7,919 bases of DNA from Candidatus Hydrogenedentota bacterium (GTDB taxonomy: Bacteria > Hydrogenedentota > Hydrogenedentia > Hydrogenedentiales > CAITNO01). The position numbers were made by a program, and so were the translations under genes. The stretch spans positions 1 to 7,919 of the forward strand of contig CAIXUF010001044.1 of assembly GCA_903922535.1 (NCBI GenBank), in the 5' to 3' direction. Below the pieces are notes generated by a model that worked only from the letters and a program-made list of their open reading frames with translations, did not search any database and was not told the DNA's origin. Positions 6,584 to 7,919 of this stretch are shown piece by piece (within the stretch, counting starts at the first letter, position 1; each line of letters opens with the position of its first letter).

Positions 6584-7919
6584 TCAGTTCGTAATCTCGA
6601 TGGGATTGGTCATCAACCACAACTGATCCTTGTCAAGCACCTTCAGGTAAACCTCCAGACGGTACTTGCCCCTCTCCTTGGGCGGGAAGCTGTACTCCCG
6701 GCCTTCCTGCTCGTCCACCTTGATGCCGTTGCGCATGAGAACGAACCTGCCCTTGCAGGGCGAGTAGGCCTTCAGCGTGAGCCCGGGCTCCATCTTGATG
6801 GATTCGCCCATCACCGCCTTGTTTTGCGCGCCCTGCGCCATGAAAACGAACCCGGTTCCGTCGGCGACCATGTCAAAGGAGACAAATCCGCGCCCTGCGC
6901 GCAGCGCCTCCACCAAATCCGTCTCCGTGAGGTTCTTCGCCAGCAGGTGCGTGCGCACGTACAGTGCGGAGCGCACGTAATTGTCCAGGTCATAGCGGAA
7001 GATCTGCTTGTTGGGTTCCAGCGGCCCGTACACGGCCCGCAGCAGCCCCCGCGTGAGCGCGTTCAGCTCGATCTCATGCGCCTGTTCCTTGTTGTCAAAG
7101 CTGTGCCCCGTGTCGCTCAGGAGCATGTTGCCGTCAGGCAGGTACAGCGCCTTCAGGCCCGCGTTCTGGTGCGTGTCGTTGCCCGCGAAGCCCGACATGT
7201 GCCGGGAGATGTTCAGATCATCCCATTTGCGCAGCACCTGGTCGGGCCGCTCGAAGAGGGTGTAGAAGCACTGGTCGGCGTATCCGTTGTAGCAGGTCAG
7301 CACGGTCGCAAGCGTCTTCCACAAGACCATCTTCTCGGTTTTGTGCTTGAGCATGGTCGCGTGGATGTTGTAGATCTCCATCGCCTGAAGCTCGGGCACG
7401 TCCCAGTCCCGCTCCTCCTCGCAATGGGCATAGGCCACGATGCCGCCCAGTTCCTTGACCTTCTTCGCTTCCGCCCGCACTTCGTCCTTGGCGTCGAAAA
7501 CCGCCGAGTCGGGCAGACCCCAGGGCATAAGGCCGCCGTCCATTTCAAAGCCCCGGATGAACAGCACCCCGTCGTGGTCGCCCTTCCAGCCCAGCGAGTA
7601 GTCCGCCTTGCCGTTCACATAATGGTCGCTCATCATGATGAAATTCGACCCGATGCTTTTCAGCGCCTTCTGGATGTCAGGAAGCGGCGCCTTCGAATCA
7701 TGCGACAGCTCGGAATGGCTGTGGATGCTGCCCTTGTATTCATTCCAGCCGGTGTTGACCGTCACCTCCACGCGGGTCTTGGCAAGCTGCTGCCATGCCG
7801 CCTTCTCCTTGGGGAAATAGGAGAAACGGTTGTACAGCCCCGGGCTCAGCACCCCCAGCACCGCCACCACGAGCAGCGCCAGCAGCACGCCCAGCGAAAT
7901 CGATGACCATTTGACTATC
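6584..7919 (-). CDS. Membrane-anchored PHP-domain metal-dependent hydrolase (5' end outside window)
   Basis: The frame has no ATG near its left end. A GTG at 7888 could start a 434-residue protein, but the frame stays open to the window edge and reads IVKWSSISLG before it, completing a membrane helix, so the true start is probably beyond 7919. Numbering from the GTG, a hydrophobic helix (about 1-16) is followed by a PHP domain with its metal ligands: H56-S-H58, H63-D64, D88-H89, E115, H155 and D238-T-H240. The set is complete, so an active di- or trimetal phosphoesterase-type hydrolase, probably facing the periplasm, is likely. Residues about 310-350 (EALRAGRGFVSFD) and a beta-rich, Ig-like end (about 370-434) are typical of larger PHP proteins of the CehA/McbA type. 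The substrate is unknown. It is convergent with the kinase and ends at a strong terminator. Confidence 0.87.
   Translation of the reverse strand, partial: IVKWSSISLGVLLALLVVAVLGVLSPGLYNRFSYFPKEKAAWQQLAKTRVEVTVNTGWNEYKGSIHSHSELSHDSKAPLPDIQKALKSIGSNFIMMSDHYVNGKADYSLGWKGDHDGVLFIRGFEMDGGLMPWGLPDSAVFDAKDEVRAEAKKVKELGGIVAYAHCEEERDWDVPELQAMEIYNIHATMLKHKTEKMVLWKTLATVLTCYNGYADQCFYTLFERPDQVLRKWDDLNISRHMSGFAGNDTHQNAGLKALYLPDGNMLLSDTGHSFDNKEQAHEIELNALTRGLLRAVYGPLEPNKQIFRYDLDNYVRSALYVRTHLLAKNLTETDLVEALRAGRGFVSFDMVADGTGFVFMAQGAQNKAVMGESIKMEPGLTLKAYSPCKGRFVLMRNGIKVDEQEGREYSFPPKERGKYRLEVYLKVLDKDQLWLMTNPIEITN

Overview
The window holds four protein genes and no RNA gene. The coding DNA is GC-rich. The mix of genes points to a free-living, polysaccharide- or glycoside-degrading heterotroph: a secreted TIM-barrel glycosidase-like protein, a secreted tandem DUF1080 protein, an FGGY sugar kinase and a membrane-anchored PHP hydrolase. 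Such a set is typical of the Planctomycetota/Verrucomicrobiota/Lentisphaerota sphere and of candidate phyla such as Hydrogenedentota. That placement is inferred from gene content and repeat style; no marker gene is present.

Layout. (1) 108-2669, minus: exported 853-residue protein with a glycosidase-like barrel (GH20/GH67/DUF4838-like). (2) 2670-2884: divergent intergenic region with a REP-like imperfect inverted repeat (2714-2810) between the two start sites. (3) 2885-4099, plus: exported 404-residue protein with two DUF1080 (3-keto-disaccharide hydrolase/LamG-like) domains, followed by a strong hairpin terminator. (4) 4161-4884: about 720 bases with no credible gene. The DNA is more A/T- and pyrimidine-rich and is packed with degenerate short-period repeats: 9-base periods in three different sequence families, one heptamer array, and two large inverted repeats. 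(5) 4885-6372, plus: FGGY-family carbohydrate kinase of unknown substrate. (6) 6373-6583: short intergenic stretch with a rho-independent terminator for the gene on its right. (7) 6584 to the right edge, minus: PHP-domain metal-dependent hydrolase anchored by an N-terminal membrane helix; its start lies beyond the window.

How the genes may work together. The divergent pair 108-2669 / 2885-4099 looks like an exported glycoside-processing unit, with a barrel enzyme and a DUF1080 protein sharing one control region. The kinase could phosphorylate a released sugar in the cytoplasm, but it sits behind a terminator and a repeat-rich spacer, so it is probably transcribed separately. The PHP protein is convergent with the kinase and has no visible functional tie to it. 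The most unusual part of the window is the repeat mosaic at 4161-4884 together with the inverted repeat at 2714-2810. I see no defence system, prophage, CRISPR array or transposase.
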